DNA of 64,000 nucleotides from Pyruvatibacter sp. HU-CL02332 (GCF_040362765.1 NZ_BAABWK010000001.1:1775501-1839500), one strand, 5' to 3'; shown: positions 47,489 through 56,082, counted from the first letter of the stretch. The notes: generated by a model not told the origin, from the letters alone. A program made the numbers and translations.

Positions 47489-47510
47489 GTACCAATAGAA
47501 TTCAGGCCTT

Positions 47511-48287
47511 ATGACCCAATTAGAAAATACGTTCCAGAACCTTACCCGCCCCGACGGCGAAACGCTCGCTTTTCAGGCGCGCGAGGGAGAGGGCCCGACG
47601 GTGGTCTGGTTCGGCGGCTTTAAGTCGGACATGACGGGCACAAAAGCAACCGCGCTGGACGACTGGGCCAAGGAACGGGGCCAGGCTTTTGTCCGGTTTG
47701 ACTATTTCGGACACGGGGCATCGTCCGGTGACTTCACAGACGGCACCATTGGTCGCTGGCTGGAAGACGGGCTGCATGTGCTGCGGGACCTGGCGCCCGG
47801 CCCTGTGGTTCTGGTCGGGTCCAGCATGGGCGGTTGGCTGTCTCTTCTCGCGGCCCGTGCGCTGCAGGCGGCAGGCGAGGGCGACCGCCTCAAGGGCATG
47901 GTGCTCATCGCGCCGGCACCGGATTTTACGGAAAAACTGATGTGGTCCGGCTTCTCCGACGAGATACGCCGCACGATTATGGACGAAGGTCAGTACAACC
48001 AGCCATCTGATTATGATGATGAGCCTTACATCATTACCCGTCGGCTAATCGAGGAAGGCCGGGATCATCTCATCCTCGACAAGCCCATTCCGGTGACCTG
48101 CCCGGTACGCATCCTCCAGGGCATGTGCGACGACGATGTGCCGTGGCAGCACGCGCTCATGCTGGTGGAAGCTCTGGAGGGCGACGACGTGGCCTATACA
48201 CTGGTCAAGTCCGGCGACCACCGCCTGTCCACCCCGGCAGACATCGTCCGGCTGCATCAGGCTCTGGATGATGTTACCGGCACCTAG
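47511..48287 (+). CDS. Alpha/beta hydrolase
   Basis: A 258-residue hydrolase. The nucleophile elbow is GSSMGGWLSLL (about residue 103), with likely Asp in QGMCDDDVPW and His in SGDHRLS. The family includes thioesterases and esterases; substrate unknown. It begins 22 bases from the divergent glycosyltransferase and ends overlapping the epimerase-like gene (CTAG). Confidence 0.85.
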   Translation: MTQLENTFQNLTRPDGETLAFQAREGEGPTVVWFGGFKSDMTGTKATALDDWAKERGQAFVRFDYFGHGASSGDFTDGTIGRWLEDGLHVLRDLAPGPVVLVGSSMGGWLSLLAARALQAAGEGDRLKGMVLIAPAPDFTEKLMWSGFSDEIRRTIMDEGQYNQPSDYDDEPYIITRRLIEEGRDHLILDKPIPVTCPVRILQGMCDDDVPWQHALMLVEALEGDDVAYTLVKSGDHRLSTPADIVRLHQALDDVTGT

Positions 48288-49159
48288 GCTTTTCCGTCCC
48301 AGGCATCGGCAAGCGCCTGCAGACCTTCGCGGTAGGTCGGGTACTTCAGAACCACGCCCAGATCATCCTTGATGCGGTCGTTTTTCACCCGTTTTGATTC
48401 TGCGTAGAAGCTGCGGCCCATGGGCGACATCTCCACCTCGTCAAACGGCACCAGCGGCGGTGGGTCCATGCCCAGGAGGTCTGCCGCATAGGCCACAACG
48501 TCCTGCGGAGCGCTGGCTTCGTTGTCGCACACGTTGAAAGGCTGCGTCGGCAGGCCGCTTGTGGCAGCCGCCTCAAGTATCTGGGCAATGTCATCCACAT
48601 GAATGCGCGAGAACACCTGCCCGGGTTTCTCAACCCGGCGTGCCTTGCCCTTGCGCAGGCTGACCAGTTGATTGCGCCCGGGTCCATAAATCCCCGCCAG
48701 CCGGAACATGTGAAGGGGCACGTTCATGGCAGCGGCAAGGTCCTGCCAGACAAGCTCCGCAGTGACGCGTTTTTTGCCGCGCTCTGTTGAGGGCAGCAAC
48801 ATGCTGTCTTCGTTTACGTAGCCACCCTTGCGGTCGCCATAAACACCGGTGGTTGAAAGATATCCGATCCATTCAAGACCGCTGATGGTCTGGATGTCTT
48901 TGCCATGGGTACCTACGACCGGATCACCATCGTCACCGGGAGGCACCGACGCAAGCAGATGGGTCGTGCCTGCGAGTGCTTGGGCTGGATCAGCAAGCGG
49001 TGCATCGCCGAACAGATGAACGTCAAAACCCTCAGCACGTAAAACTTCCGCCTTTTCTTCGCTGCGGCAGGTACCTGCAACCTGCCAGCCTTGCTGCTGC
49101 ATATGCCGGGCAAATGTGAGCGCAGAGAATCCAAGGCCAAAACAGAACAGACGAGGCAT
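48284..49159 (-). CDS. NAD-dependent epimerase/SDR-like protein (YeeZ group)
   Basis: A 291-residue Rossmann protein with LFCFGLGFSALTFARHM at the N-terminus and LSTTGVYGDRKG around residue 108; the Tyr-x3-Lys pair is not in the standard place. A YeeZ-type role is unknown. The ATG at 49159 is chosen over a TTG at 49186. Confidence 0.8.
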   Translation of the reverse strand: MPRLFCFGLGFSALTFARHMQQQGWQVAGTCRSEEKAEVLRAEGFDVHLFGDAPLADPAQALAGTTHLLASVPPGDDGDPVVGTHGKDIQTISGLEWIGYLSTTGVYGDRKGGYVNEDSMLLPSTERGKKRVTAELVWQDLAAAMNVPLHMFRLAGIYGPGRNQLVSLRKGKARRVEKPGQVFSRIHVDDIAQILEAAATSGLPTQPFNVCDNEASAPQDVVAYAADLLGMDPPPLVPFDEVEMSPMGRSFYAESKRVKNDRIKDDLGVVLKYPTYREGLQALADAWDGKA

Positions 49160-49231
49160 CGAGGGAAGAATCCTTTTTGTTGCCAAATGCGCGCCTTGAA
49201 ATGGCCACCGCTGCGCGCGACGGTAGCGCCC

Positions 49232-50050
49232 ATGAGAGAGATGATAAATGCCGCACGGCTGTTTTTCCTATGGGTCGGCCTGCTGATTGTCGGCGTCGCC
49301 ATCCTGATGGTGTTCGTGCTGCCCGCCCGAAGCTATGCCCAGGACCTTGATTCCGCTGCGCGCTACCGTGACTGCCTGCGGCTGGTCGAGGTTGACCCGG
49401 ACCAGGCCTTTGATCAGGCGATGGAATGGCGCACCAATGGCGGCGGTCCCGCCGCGCGTCATTGTGAGGCGCTGGCCCTTGTGGAGTTGAAGCTGTACGG
49501 CGAAGCCGCGGTGCGTCTGGGTGATCTGGCTGATGCGCCGGGCTCGGGCGAACCCGAAGACCGTGCCGCCCTGTTGGCGCAGGCGGGCAATGCGTGGCTG
49601 CTGGCAGGCAGCGGCGAAAACGCGGCGATTGCCCTGACGGCCGCCCTCAACCTCACCCCCGGCGATACCGGGTTTCTGGTCGATCGGGGGCGGGCCTATG
49701 CAGCTGCCGGAGACTTTGCGGCGGCTGAAGCAGACCTCAATCAGGCATTGGCCATTCGACCCGATGCAGCAGATGTTCTGGTGCTTCGTGCAGGTGCCAA
49801 ACGCGCACAAGGCAAGCTGGATGGCGCCAGCGAAGACATTTCACGTGCCCTCGCGTTGCAGCCGGACGGTCCTTATGTGCTGGTTGAACGCGGCGCCATT
49901 CGGTTGGCGCAGGGTGATGATGCTGGTGCCCGCGCGGACTGGGTTTCGGTGGCACGCATTGTTGGCGAAGTTGGTCCCGAGCATCCCGATGCGGAAGCGC
50001 TCAAGGATGCCCAGCGCAGCCTTGAAGACTTGGATGTCGACAAGCCTTAA
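49232..50050 (+). CDS. TPR-repeat periplasmic protein
   Basis: A 272-residue protein with one N-terminal helix (about 8-30, then SYAQDL) and six or so TPR-like repeats, including NAWLLAGSGENAAIALTAAL and AADVLVLRAGAKRAQGKLDG. Probably a scaffold in the envelope. Nothing in the neighbourhood shows its partner. ATG 49241 is an alternative start. Confidence 0.75.
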   Translation: MREMINAARLFFLWVGLLIVGVAILMVFVLPARSYAQDLDSAARYRDCLRLVEVDPDQAFDQAMEWRTNGGGPAARHCEALALVELKLYGEAAVRLGDLADAPGSGEPEDRAALLAQAGNAWLLAGSGENAAIALTAALNLTPGDTGFLVDRGRAYAAAGDFAAAEADLNQALAIRPDAADVLVLRAGAKRAQGKLDGASEDISRALALQPDGPYVLVERGAIRLAQGDDAGARADWVSVARIVGEVGPEHPDAEALKDAQRSLEDLDVDKP

Positions 50051-50067
50051 GGACTCAAGAGCAAAAG

Positions 50068-50760
50068 CTAGAAATCAAGATTTGCGTAATGCCGCGCGGC
50101 AGGCATGCCGGGCACATTGTCGGCCAGCAACGCCCTGAAAGATGGCCGCGACTTGATGCGTGCATACCAGTCTTTGGACTGGGGAAAATCCGACCACGGA
50201 ACATTACCAATATAGTCAACCGCTGACAGATGCGCAGCTGCTGTCAGATCTGCAAGGGTCATTTCTTCTCCGGCCAGCCAGTTGCGGCGTTCCACAAGAA
50301 ACGAAATGTAATCCAGGTGATAGCTGACATTGTGCATGCCAATGCGCACGGTCTCGGTGTCCGGCGGGCCGCCGCCCAGGTCGCGGGGCAAAAACCGCTT
50401 GAGAATTTTTTCATCAACGAGGGTGCGGGTGACTTCCTCGGCAAACTTGTCGTCGAACCAGTCCGCAATACGCCGCGCCTCTGCGCGTTCAATCGGATTG
50501 CCGGGCAACAAAACCAGACCGCCGTCAGGGTCGCGGTAGAATTCGTCCAGATATTCGGTGATTGCACGGTGGCCCGAGAAGATGGTGCCATCCTGTTCAA
50601 CCAAAACGGGCACGGCGCCAGCCGGATTGAGGGCCAGAAATTCTTCGCGCCGCTCCCATGGTTTTTCAACCTCCAGTTCGAAGGCGAGTTTCTTTTCCGC
50701 AAGTGCCAGGCGGACCTTGCGACAGAACGGATCAAGAGGTTGATGAATGAGGCGTCTCAT
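50068..50760 (-). CDS. Glutathione S-transferase family protein
   Basis: A 230-residue protein with a thioredoxin-like start RLIHQPLDPFCRKVRLAL (Cys/Phe at the catalytic place), NPAGAVPVLVEQDG with cis-Pro and SGHRAITEYLDE for glutathione contact. The C-terminal helical domain is complete. The ATG at 50760 is used rather than a GTG at 50772. It is convergent with the TPR gene with 17 bases between. Confidence 0.88.
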   Translation of the reverse strand: MRRLIHQPLDPFCRKVRLALAEKKLAFELEVEKPWERREEFLALNPAGAVPVLVEQDGTIFSGHRAITEYLDEFYRDPDGGLVLLPGNPIERAEARRIADWFDDKFAEEVTRTLVDEKILKRFLPRDLGGGPPDTETVRIGMHNVSYHLDYISFLVERRNWLAGEEMTLADLTAAAHLSAVDYIGNVPWSDFPQSKDWYARIKSRPSFRALLADNVPGMPAARHYANLDF

Positions 50761-50897
50761 GCTGGGGCGCACTGTAGCTTATTCGCAGGCGCGCGCGATG
50801 CCTGAATTGGGCAAAACCCGGATTTGTTTTACCGCCACGATTGCGTAATGAATGGCGCCTATAGTGAGTGCTTCATGATTCCTCCGGACCCCGCCAA

Positions 50898-51698
50898 ATG
50901 CCCATTAGCCAACTGATCGTCCTGGCCATTATTCAGGGCCTGACCGAGTTCCTGCCGATCTCTTCGTCTGGCCATCTGGCTTTGGTGGATGAGCTGACCG
51001 GCTGGGCTGATCAGGGGGTGCTGATCGATGTGGCGATCCATGTGGGGTCGCTCTTCGCGGTGCTCATCTACTTTCGCAAGGACGTTGGCGCGTTGATTGG
51101 CGGCAGCATGGCCCTGCTGCGCGGCCAGATGACCGATGCGGGACGCTTGGCGCTCTACCTCATCGCGGCCAGCGTGCCGATCTTCATCGTCGGGTTTGTC
51201 GTTGTGAGCACCGGGATGGTGGATGGTCTACGTGGTGTCGCAACCATCGCCTGGGCCAACATGATTTTCGCCGTGTTGCTCTATTGGAGCGACCGGGCGG
51301 GGGCCACCACCAAGACACTGGCTGAGATGAGCTGGGGGCAGGCCGTTATTGTGGGCATATCTCAGGCGGCAGCCGTCATTCCTGGTGCCAGCCGATCAGG
51401 CGTCACCATGATGGCGGCGCGGTTCCTGGGATTTGACCGACGCGAGGGTGCCAGGTTCTCCATGCTGCTCGCCATCCCAACCATTCTGGGGGCAGGCGCT
51501 GCTGCTACCCTTGAACTTGCGGAAACGGGCAATGTCACCTTGCAGAGTGACGCTGTTATTGCCGCCCTCTTATCGTTTCTGGTGGCGTGGGCTGCCATAG
51601 CCGTCTTCATGCGACTGCTGGAAAGCATGTCGCTCACACCATTTGTGATCTATCGCGTGGTGCTGGGCGCAGCCCTGCTGCTGTGGGTCTATCTCTAG
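50898..51698 (+). CDS. uppP: Undecaprenyl-diphosphatase
   Basis: A 266-residue membrane phosphatase that recycles the lipid carrier of cell-wall synthesis. The signature GLTEFLPISSSGHLAL lies at residues 12-27 and the second motif PGASRSGVTMMAARFLGFDR near 165. About eight helices. The ATG at 50898 matches the usual start; GTG 50868 is in frame but longer. Confidence 0.96.
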   Translation: MPISQLIVLAIIQGLTEFLPISSSGHLALVDELTGWADQGVLIDVAIHVGSLFAVLIYFRKDVGALIGGSMALLRGQMTDAGRLALYLIAASVPIFIVGFVVVSTGMVDGLRGVATIAWANMIFAVLLYWSDRAGATTKTLAEMSWGQAVIVGISQAAAVIPGASRSGVTMMAARFLGFDRREGARFSMLLAIPTILGAGAAATLELAETGNVTLQSDAVIAALLSFLVAWAAIAVFMRLLESMSLTPFVIYRVVLGAALLLWVYL

Positions 51699-51724
51699 GC
51701 GAAAGCGGTTTTATGCGGTTTCGC
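51699..51724. terminator. Hairpin between convergent uppP and NDUFA9-like genes
   Basis: GCGAAAgCG and CGgTTTCGC form a 9-bp stem with one mismatch and an 8-base loop that contains the NDUFA9-like stop codon. No long T-run, so termination is possible but weak. Confidence 0.4.
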
Positions 51725-52682
51725 GCTTGATATCTTCCGCGTACTGACCCTGTCGGCGATACATCCACAAATAGCCCGGCACGATGGCTTCGACGGATTT
51801 GGGCGTGATGCCCAGATCTTCGATTGTGCGGTTCTGTGACGTTGCTTCCTCGCTGACCACATTGTCTGTTTCCAGCATGCGCACCTGATCCAGGGTGAGC
51901 AGCGGGGCGGGGAGCAGTCCCAGAATGCGCCCCTGAAGACGGGCAATCCCCCAGGGGATTGGTGCAAGGATGCGTTTGCGCTGCGTCTCTTCAAGAACGA
52001 TCTGCATCAGTTCCTTGAAGCTGTAGACCGTTGGTCCACCAAGCTCGTAGGTCTTGCCCTGTGTAGAGGTGTCTTCAAGGGAAGTGCACACCGCATCCGC
52101 CACATCATCTACATAGACGGGCTGCATTTTCGTGTGACCGCCGCCAAGCAACGGCAGGGCCGGTGAAAACTTGGCCATGGCGGCGAAGCGATTGAAGAAG
52201 CCGTCTCCATTCCCGAAAATGATGGACGGACGCATGATGACGGCTTCCGGAAAGGCGTCCAGCACAGCGGCTTCGCCCTCAGCTTTGGAGGACGCATACT
52301 TGGCCGGGCTTTCTGGATCAGCACCGATGGCTGATACATGCACGAGACGTTCAACGCCCTTGGCCTTGGCGGACCATGCGATGCGCCCAGCTGCTTCCGC
52401 CTGAAGGGCCTCAAATTTTTGCTTGCCGCTTTCATACAGAATGCCGACCAGATTGACCGCCATGTCAGCGCCGGAAAGCGCGCGGGCAACGGACTCATCA
52501 TCTTTGATGTCCGCATAAACCGCTTCCACCTGACCTGGCAGGCCCATGGTGCGCACAAAGCCCGCGAGCGAGGGATGCCGCACGGCTGCCCGCACCCGGT
52601 ATCCGCGCTTGGCCAGTTCCCGGACCACGTGGCGGCCCACAAAACCGGACCCACCAAAGACTGTTACGATTTTCGCGCTCAC
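51711..52682 (-). CDS. NDUFA9-like NAD(P)-binding protein (complex I associated)
   Basis: A 323-residue atypical SDR. VTVFGGSGFVGRHVVRELAKRG binds NAD(P) and EAVIMRPSIIFGNGDGFFNRF is typical of the complex I NDUFA9 group. It may bind complex I or act in its assembly. A GTG start at 52682 is used. Its position opposite uppP is common in alphaproteobacteria. Confidence 0.88.
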   Translation of the reverse strand: MSAKIVTVFGGSGFVGRHVVRELAKRGYRVRAAVRHPSLAGFVRTMGLPGQVEAVYADIKDDESVARALSGADMAVNLVGILYESGKQKFEALQAEAAGRIAWSAKAKGVERLVHVSAIGADPESPAKYASSKAEGEAAVLDAFPEAVIMRPSIIFGNGDGFFNRFAAMAKFSPALPLLGGGHTKMQPVYVDDVADAVCTSLEDTSTQGKTYELGGPTVYSFKELMQIVLEETQRKRILAPIPWGIARLQGRILGLLPAPLLTLDQVRMLETDNVVSEEATSQNRTIEDLGITPKSVEAIVPGYLWMYRRQGQYAEDIKRETA

Positions 52683-52926
52683 GCCGCGTCTTCCTTATTC
52701 AAGGCTGGCCCGATTCAAGTTTGGCGTTTAAAGCCGGATCAAGCCGTAGTTGATTTGCTGACCTTCTAAATAGCGCAGCTGGGCATATGCGCCTAGGGGG
52801 CTCATTAGACCGCGCTGATTTGGCTCGATTGGGAGAATGACACCCCGATTGGTTTGGCAGGCCCGGTCGAGCGCTCTAGGCTTTGGGTGAATCGCGCAAA
52901 AGAAGACCATCCCGGGAAATCCCTTC

Positions 52927-54189
52927 ATGTCATCTGCCCACATAGATCCATCCAATCCGGACCTGCATAGCTATGCCTTCGAGAGCAATCCGGAGCCAAC
53001 GCTGGCCTGGCTGCGCGAGCATGATCCGGTGCATTGGTCTCAGCATGGCTACTGGTTTGTGACGCGATATGAGGATGTGCGGGCAGTTCTGGGTGATCCC
53101 GCCCGCTTTTCCAGCCAGAAAGCCGGGTTTGGCGCAAACAATCCGATTGGCAAGGACGCTGGCGGAGCGAATGGAGGGGGCGGCAAGAAGGCCTCTGACG
53201 CGGAAAAGACCATGTCCAAGGGGCTGGCGCTTTCGTTCAACCAGCAGGACCCGCCAGATCATTCCCGCGTCCGTAAGCTGGTCAATCAGGCTTTCTCCCG
53301 CCGTGAGATATCTGAGCGTGCCGACAAGATTCAGGCGGTCGTGGACACTTTGATGGCCGACGCACAGGCCAAGGGCGAGTTTGATCTGATCACCGACTTT
53401 GCCTTTCACCTGCCCATTATCGTGGCGTCGGACATCATCGGTATTCCGTCCGAAGACCGGGATCTTTTCCGGCGTAATTTTGAGCTTGCTGCCCGTTTGA
53501 TGGCGCCCAAGCGCTCCGATGAAGAATGGGCCGAGGCGCTCACCGGCGCCAAATGGCAGAGCAACTATATGGGCGAGCTGATTGCCAGCCGGGCTAAAGA
53601 ACCGCGCGCTGACCTGATCTCGGCCCTGATCCAGGCATCTGAAGACGACCAGAAACTGACCGGTGGCGAAGTAGCGTCCGCTATCATGACGATTTTTACA
53701 GCGGCCGGCACCACAACTGAGCGGATGATCTCAAGTGGCGCCTTTTTGTTGCTGACTCACCCTGAGCAACTCGCCGCCCTGCGTGCAGACCACAGCCTGA
53801 TGGACAATGTGCTGGAAGAGATCCTGCGCTTTCACCATCCCAACCAGTCCACCTCAACCAACCGTCGGGCAACGCAGGATGTGGAGCTTGGCGGCAAGAC
53901 CATTCGTGCTGGAGATACGGTGCGCGTGTCGCTTGGATCTGCCAATCGCGACGCTGCTCAGTTTGAAGAGCCCAATGCATTCAACATTCAGCGCACCGGC
54001 ACGAAGCACATGTCATTCGGCTTTGGCATTCACTTCTGTCTGGGGTCAGCGCTGGCGCGCTACGAAACGAAAGCAGCCCTTGAAGCGCTTTTGCTTGGGC
54101 CAAAGTCAATTGAATTGGTCACGCAGAACCCGGTGAAAGACCCCGATCGCCCTGACCGATACAAGGAAATCCGTGTGCGGATGTCTTAG
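52927..54189 (+). CDS. Cytochrome P450
   Basis: A 420-residue bacterial class I P450. The heme loop FGFGIHFCLGSALAR has the ligand Cys at about 371; ExxR is in EEILRFHHP (about 297-300). The I-helix reads AAGTTTERM (about 258-266): AG then T-T-T, lacking the usual Asp/Glu before the conserved Thr, which may affect proton delivery. A Gly/Lys-rich insertion lies near 78-92. Partner ferredoxin genes are not adjacent. Stop overlaps the thioesterase stop (TTAG). Confidence 0.92.
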   Translation: MSSAHIDPSNPDLHSYAFESNPEPTLAWLREHDPVHWSQHGYWFVTRYEDVRAVLGDPARFSSQKAGFGANNPIGKDAGGANGGGGKKASDAEKTMSKGLALSFNQQDPPDHSRVRKLVNQAFSRREISERADKIQAVVDTLMADAQAKGEFDLITDFAFHLPIIVASDIIGIPSEDRDLFRRNFELAARLMAPKRSDEEWAEALTGAKWQSNYMGELIASRAKEPRADLISALIQASEDDQKLTGGEVASAIMTIFTAAGTTTERMISSGAFLLLTHPEQLAALRADHSLMDNVLEEILRFHHPNQSTSTNRRATQDVELGGKTIRAGDTVRVSLGSANRDAAQFEEPNAFNIQRTGTKHMSFGFGIHFCLGSALARYETKAALEALLLGPKSIELVTQNPVKDPDRPDRYKEIRVRMS

Positions 54190-54611
54190 GTAGACACGAC
54201 ACTGAACGTCGCGCTGACAAAGGCGCAGTCGCGGCCATCTGCCGTCACCTTGCCCTGCGCCATATCCATGCTTCGGCCGGTTTTGATGGCGGTGGTTGTA
54301 AATTCAAGCCACTGCCCCTGTTTGGCAGGGCGCAGAAAATCGACATGCAGCGTCACAGTGACGGCACCGGCCACCTCATTGCCAGCGTCGCGGTGAGCCT
54401 GCACGCAGCTCAGCCCCATGGCGTTGTCGGCCAGTGCTGAAATCAACCCGCCATGCACAAGCCCCCGGGAATTGCAGTGGGCGTCGCCTGCCGTGACGCC
54501 AATCACCACAGCGCCGTCATCAACACGCGAGTAGAGCGGCTCCCACGGGTCGGTCATGGGACTTTTGCGAAAATGCGGCTTGAAGCCAGCGGCGATCGAT
54601 GAGGTGTTCAA
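54186..54611 (-). CDS. PaaI-type hotdog thioesterase
   Basis: A 141-residue acyl-CoA thioesterase-like protein. RGLVHGGLISALADNAMG carries the catalytic Asp/His region. A TTG start at 54611 has AGGAG nine bases upstream; ATG 54557 has none. A perfect 18-bp palindrome lies 31 bases upstream, so control by a dimeric repressor is likely. Confidence 0.83.
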   Translation of the reverse strand: MNTSSIAAGFKPHFRKSPMTDPWEPLYSRVDDGAVVIGVTAGDAHCNSRGLVHGGLISALADNAMGLSCVQAHRDAGNEVAGAVTVTLHVDFLRPAKQGQWLEFTTTAIKTGRSMDMAQGKVTADGRDCAFVSATFSVVST

Positions 54612-54641
54612 TGCAGGTCACTCCTGTTGGATGACCTTGTA

Positions 54642-54659
54642 ATAGACCATATGGTCTAT
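54642..54659. promoter_or_regulatory. 18-bp perfect palindrome, probable operator
   Basis: ATAGACCATATGGTCTAT is a perfect inverted repeat, 31 bases before the thioesterase start and 15 after the kinase-like gene's stop. The AGACC-N4-GGTCT core is of a type bound by TetR-family repressors; the exact protein is unknown. Confidence 0.6.
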
Positions 54660-54674
54660 AACGCCAATTTGCGA

Positions 54675-55199
54675 TTATGGCGTGTTGGTTTGCGCGGTGC
54701 CGATCTGCTCAAGAATGAAGGCAACAGCATCCTCCGGGGTGTGGACGGATGTATCCACAATCAGATGCGGCTCCGGCCAGGGCGCGTAGTCGCGGCCCGT
54801 TACATCGTCCCAGCTTGGCAATTTGAAGTCGGCGATGTCTGTGGTTCGTGTCTCAACCCGGTTGCGATGGTCGGTGGCATCACTGCACACAAGCTCAATC
54901 TCATGGGCCAAAGCGCCTGCGTCCTGTGCCGTTGTGCGCCATGCCTCCCGGGTGAGCGCCCACGGATTGACGCTCTCCGCCACCACATCACGCCCCAGTG
55001 CCAGATTATCCGCCGCAACCCCCATGGCCACGCGATAGCCATGGTCCACAACTTCCACCGGTGCGATGGGTGACGAACGAATGGCCTGTTCAATGGTATC
55101 TACCCGCACATAGACAGCGCCAAGGGCACGGGCCAGGGGCCGGGCGAGGGTGGTTTTGCCGGTGCCAGGCAGGCCTGAGAGAATAAGAAGCTGCGTCAT
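54675..55199 (-). CDS. Small P-loop kinase-like ATPase
   Basis: A 174-residue protein with Walker A GLPGTGKTTLARPLA (about residues 9-23) and an Asp in YVRVDTIEQAIR. Similar to small zeta-toxin-like or shikimate kinase-like proteins that phosphorylate small molecules. No antitoxin partner is adjacent, so a toxin role is not supported. The ATG at 55199 is used; the open frame runs on to 55610 but crosses tRNA-Leu. Confidence 0.8.
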   Translation of the reverse strand: MTQLLILSGLPGTGKTTLARPLARALGAVYVRVDTIEQAIRSSPIAPVEVVDHGYRVAMGVAADNLALGRDVVAESVNPWALTREAWRTTAQDAGALAHEIELVCSDATDHRNRVETRTTDIADFKLPSWDDVTGRDYAPWPEPHLIVDTSVHTPEDAVAFILEQIGTAQTNTP

Positions 55200-55278
55200 A
55201 TGCGTTTGTCCTGCGAGTCCATGTCGAATCCGGGGGGCGAATCCGGAGGCGAATCCTTGCCAAATTCGCATTCTAGGC

Positions 55279-55307
55279 TTGATCCGCCGGGTCCGCAGCG
55301 CTATCAC
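55279..55307 (+). promoter_or_regulatory. Candidate promoter for tRNA-Leu
   Basis: TTGATC (55279-55284), 17 bases, TATCAC (55302-55307), about 38 bases before the tRNA. It resembles the candidate promoter of tRNA-Ser in this window. Confidence 0.45.
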
Positions 55308-55344
55308 TCGCCCCCTCGTGCCGCCAGACATGGCGACCGCACGG

Positions 55345-55431
55345 GCCCAGGTGGCGGAATTGGTAGACGCGCTAGCTTCAGGTGCTAGTGTCCGAAAGGA
55401 CGTGGAAGTTCGAGTCTTCTCCTGGGCACCA
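55345..55431 (+). tRNA. tRNA-Leu (anticodon CAG)
   Basis: An 87-nt gene with encoded CCA. Acceptor gcccagg pairs with cctgggc, the anticodon stem ctagc/gctag holds TTCAGGT (anticodon CAG), followed by a long variable arm and a T-arm. It reads CUG. RNase D-like gene begins 40 bases later with no terminator between. Confidence 0.97.
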
Positions 55432-55470
55432 CTCTTCACGACAGTAAAAAACCGGTGCATTGTCCGGCCC

Positions 55471-56082
55471 ATGACAACAACACTCCACAAGGGCGATCTG
55501 CCTGACGGTCTGGACCTCGGCGCGGTCGTCGCGGTTGATACCGAAACCATGGGTCTCAATCCGCATCGAGATGAGCTGTGCGTGGTGCAGCTCTCCTCAG
55601 GCGACGGCACCGCCCATGTGGTGCAGATGGACCGGGCAACCTATGACTGCCCCAACCTCAAAAAGATGTTTGCTGACCCAGCAAGCGTGAAGCTCTTTCA
55701 CTTTGCGCGCTTTGACGTCGGCATGGTGCGCAAATATCTGGGCGTTGAGTGTGCGCCGGTCTATTGCACCAAAATCGCGTCCAAGCTCGTGCGCACCTAC
55801 ACGGACCGCCACGGGCTCAAGGATCTGAGCCGCGAACTGCTGGGCATTGATATGTCGAAGCAGCAGCAAAGCTCCGATTGGGGTGCTGATACGCTCAGCG
55901 AGGCCCAGCTGGCCTATGCGGCGTCAGACGTGCTGCATCTTCATAAGCTCAAGGAGAGGCTGGACATGATGCTGGCGCGCGAAGGGCGCACCGAGTTGGC
56001 TCAGGCCTGTTTCGACTTCCTGCCCACCCGCGCCAGTCTTGATCTGGCCGGCTGGCCGGAAGTGGACATTTTCTCCCACTAG
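55471..56082 (+). CDS. Ribonuclease D-like 3'-5' exonuclease
   Basis: A 203-residue DEDDy exonuclease. DTETMGL (about 23), FHFARFDVGMV (about 76) and LAYAASDVLHLHKL (about 149) supply the acidic residues and Tyr. It lacks the C-terminal HRDC domains of full RNase D, as is common in alphaproteobacteria. Likely trims tRNA or other RNA 3' ends. It may be cotranscribed with the tRNA-Leu just upstream. Its stop overlaps the TetR stop (CTAG). Confidence 0.9.
   Translation: MTTTLHKGDLPDGLDLGAVVAVDTETMGLNPHRDELCVVQLSSGDGTAHVVQMDRATYDCPNLKKMFADPASVKLFHFARFDVGMVRKYLGVECAPVYCTKIASKLVRTYTDRHGLKDLSRELLGIDMSKQQQSSDWGADTLSEAQLAYAASDVLHLHKLKERLDMMLAREGRTELAQACFDFLPTRASLDLAGWPEVDIFSH

Noticed and set aside
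54675-55199. Zeta-type toxin of a toxin-antitoxin system
   Set aside because: The P-loop fits many small kinases and no small antitoxin gene is adjacent.
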